From Prosopocoilus inquinatus (Eukaryota > Arthropoda > Insecta > Coleoptera > Lucanidae): a DNA stretch of 64,000 nt. Shown piece by piece: positions 62,091-64,000 of the stretch (its first letter is position 1; each line of letters opens with the position of its first letter). Both the position numbers and the translations under genes were made by a program. The notes under the pieces are model-generated. The model was not told the origin of the DNA and made no database searches. It was given only the letters and a program-made list of their open reading frames with translations. The stretch is taken from NCBI GenBank assembly GCA_036172665.1, contig CM069873.1:37128001-37192000 (forward strand), given 5' to 3'.

Positions 62091-64000
62091 TAAACGAAAC
62101 AACACGTATTAGCGTTGTTCCTGTGATGTATCTAATCGATCCTTACTCATCTATCATGTTATTTGACGTTTGGTTGGACTCCAGTAACTCTGATGTGAGA
62201 TACAAAGTTCTCGGACGCAGCAGAAGCTGGAAATAGTTTTGAACGAAACAACACGTATTAGCGTTGTTCCTGTGATGTATCTAATCGATCCTTACTTATC
62301 TATCATGTTATTTGACGTTTGGATGGACTCCAGTAACTCTGATGTGAGATACAAAATTTTCGGACGCAGCAGAAGCTGGAAATAGTTTTAAACGAAACAA
62401 CACGCATTAGCGTTGTTCCTGTGATGTATCTAATCGATCCTTACTTATCTACTATGTTATTTGACGTTTCGATGGACTCCAGTAACTCTGATGTGAGAGA
62501 CGAAATTTTCGAACGCAGTAGGAGCTGGAAATAGTTTTAAACGAAACAACACGCATTAGCGTTGTTCCTGTGATGTATCTAATCGATCCTTACTCATCTA
62601 TCATGTTATTTGACGTTTGAATGGACTCCAGTAACTCTGATGTGAGATACAAAGTTCTCGGACGCAGCAGAAGCTGGAAATAGTTTTGAAGGAAACAACA
62701 CGTATTAGCGTTGTTCCTGTGATGTATCTAATCGATCCTTACTCATCTATCATGTTATTTGACGTTTGAATGGACTCCAGTAACTCTGATGTGAGATACA
62801 AAGTTCTCGGACGCAGCAGAAGCTGGAAATAGTTTTGAACGAAACAACACGCATTAGCGTTGTTCCTGTGATGTATCTAATCGATCCTTACTTATCTACT
62901 ATGTTATTTGACGTTTCGATGGACTCCAGTAACTCTGATGTGAGAGACGAAATTTTCGAACGCAGCAGAATCTGGAAATAGTTTTAAATGAAACAACACG
63001 CATTAGCGTTGTTCCTGTGATGTATCTAATCGATCCTTACTCATCTATCATGTTATTTGACGTTTCGATGGACTCTAGTAACTCTGATGTGAGATACGAA
63101 GTTTTTGGACGCAGCAGGAGCTGGAAATAGTTTTAAACGAAACAACACGTATTAGCGTTGTTCCTGTGATGTATCTAATTGATCCTTACTCATCTATCAT
63201 GTTATTTGACGTTTGGATGGACTCCAGTAACTCTGATGTGAGATACAAAGTTCTCGGACGCAGCAGAAGCTGGAAATAGTTTTGAACGAAACAACACGTA
63301 TTAGCGTTGTTCCTGTGATGTATCTAATCGATCCTTACTTATCTATCATGTTATTTGACGTTTGGATGGACTCCAGTAACTCTGATGTGAGATACAAAAT
63401 TTTCGGACGCAGCAGAAGCTGGAAATAGTTTTAAACGAAACAACACGTATTAGCGTTGTTCCTGTGATGTATCTAATCGATCCTTATTTATCTATCATGT
63501 TATTTGACGTTTCGATGGACTCTAGTAACTCTGATGTAAGATACGAAGTTTTTGGGTGCAGCAGGAGCTGGAAATAGTTTTAAACGAAGCAACACGTATT
63601 AGCGTTGTTCCTGTGATGTATCTAATAGATCCTTACTTAGCTACTATGTTATTTGACGTTTCGATGGACTCCAGTAACTCTAATGTGAGATACGAAATTT
63701 TCGGGCGCAGCAGAAGCTGGAAATAGTGTTAAACGAAACAACACGCATTAGCGTTGTTCCTGTGATGTATCTAATCGATCCTTACTCATCTATCATGTTA
63801 TTTGACGTTTCGATGGACTCCAGTAACTCTGATGTGAGATACAAAGTTTTCGGACGCAGCAGAAGCTGGAAATAGTTTTAAACGAAACAACACGCATTAC
63901 CGTTGTTCCTGTGATGTATCTAATCGATCCTTACTCATCTATCATGTTATTTGGCGTCTCGATGGACTCCAGTAACTCTGATGTGAGATACAAAGGTTTT
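62090..64000. repeat. Third copy of the 40.5-42.4 kb set; window ends inside a monomer
   Basis: B (gtttggttgg), C, D (62511), E, E, D, A, B, C, H, G repeat 40490-42280 and 47490-49095. The following unit has caaagttttcgg as at 42400. The last, incomplete unit starts with acgcattaccg near 63891 and carries ggcgtctcg (63953) and caaaggttt, matching 49140-49250. Private changes include tgaaggaaac near 62689 and ctaattgatcc near 63176. The array continues past the window edge. Confidence 0.86.

Larger units (their letters stand above)
1..64000 (+). repeat. 149-bp tandem satellite array, about 430 monomers
   Basis: The first units start at 1, 147, 296, 445, 592, 741, 890, 1039 and 1188, giving 149 bp spacing with occasional 146 or 147 bp units, and the pattern continues to base 64000. 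All units lie head to tail in one orientation, and I found no inverted unit and no unrelated insertion. Each unit opens with acgYattagcgttgttcctg, passes through ATCGAT near position 33, and ends with agctggaaatag, ttttaaacga and aacaac. Units differ at a limited set of linked sites, so they fall into recurring types. A hand count of one common unit gives 59 G+C of 149 and eight CpG. Arrays like this typically occupy eukaryotic centromeric or pericentromeric heterochromatin; that location is inferred. Species and family are unrecognised. The unit is close to the 147 bp wrapped by a nucleosome core, which may be coincidence. Confidence 0.98.

Noticed and set aside
1..64000. CRISPR-like regular repeats
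   Set aside because: The repeated unit is 149 bp with no unique spacers; variation is scattered point changes within the whole unit, and no cas gene is present.
1..64000. Transposon or retroelement inserted in the array
   Set aside because: Unit phase stays continuous throughout; all length changes are whole units or indels of 12 bases or fewer.
1..64000. Inverted orientation switch within the array
   Set aside because: All units were read in the same direction; no reverse-complement unit start was seen on any line.
1..64000. Bacterial promoters, terminators or replication iterons
   Set aside because: Short AT-rich and dyad motifs recur once per unit as part of the satellite; there is no gene or plasmid context.
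1..64000. Telomeric or subtelomeric short repeats
   Set aside because: No run of a 5-8 bp telomere-type motif is present anywhere.
1..64000. Virus-derived sequence
   Set aside because: No coding region longer than 97 codons exists and no viral motif is seen; the repeat explains every base.

Overview
The whole window is one uninterrupted array of tandemly repeated satellite DNA. The repeat unit is 149 bp, all copies run in the same direction, and about 430 copies fill the 64 kb. I see no gene, RNA gene, transposon, spacer or other non-repeat sequence, and neither edge of the array is reached. Long homogeneous satellite of this kind points to a eukaryotic chromosome, most likely centromeric or pericentromeric heterochromatin, but the sequence does not name the species and I do not recognise the family. 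By hand count one common monomer is about 40% G+C (59 of 149) and carries eight CpG sites, more than its base composition predicts. This suggests little CpG decay, as in a lightly methylated genome or a young array.

Numbering the unit from 'acg' of acgYattagcgttgtt, the common monomer has a conserved dyad across the unit junction (AACAAC-AC-GY / ATTA / GCGTTGTT), a ClaI-type ATCGAT at about 33-38, a diagnostic gtttNNatgg site at 65-73 (NN = CG, GG or GA), and a 3' half ending in gcagcagRagctggaaatag. Linked variants define recurring monomer types: (A) actctag...gaagtttttgg...caggagc; (B) gtttggatgg...caaagttctcgg...agaagc, often followed by ttttgaac; (C) ttatctatcat...caaaattttcgg; (D) ttatctactatg...gagacgaaattttcga; (E) gtttgaatgg...caaagttctcgg; (F) ctctaatg...gaaattttcgg; (G) taatagatcc...tagctactatg...ttttcgggcgc...tagtgtt; (H) tatttatctatc...gtatcg...gggtgcagc.

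The types are not random. They recur in ordered strings, giving a multi-scale higher-order structure with several period lengths side by side. Short tandem blocks of 3, 5, 6, 7, 8, 13 and 16 monomers (447, 745, 898, 1043, 1192, 1937 and 2379 bp) sit inside long-range copies spaced 4.8 to 22.5 kb apart.

Layout. 1-1187 is an entry segment. 1188-7590 is a 43-monomer block copied at 8489-14145 with five monomers lost. 13405-15490 is a tandem 7-mer. 15491-22320 is rich in A, D, E and H types and includes a second 7-mer tandem. 22320-25910 contains a 5-mer repeat and a copy of 12070-14450. 25899-30240 is a copy of 17998-20840 followed by a 13-mer tandem. 31120-34993 is a clean tandem 13-mer. 34994-38120 is mixed and holds the only pair of monomers fused into one reading frame. 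38120-49250 contains a 5-mer tandem and copies of earlier blocks. 49250-64000 holds two pairs of about 2 kb blocks and ends by reproducing blocks seen at 38-42 kb and 47-49 kb. The two longest open frames (61 and 97 codons) are by-products of the repeat and are not treated as genes. All block boundaries come from reading by eye and are good to about one monomer unless tied to a named marker.
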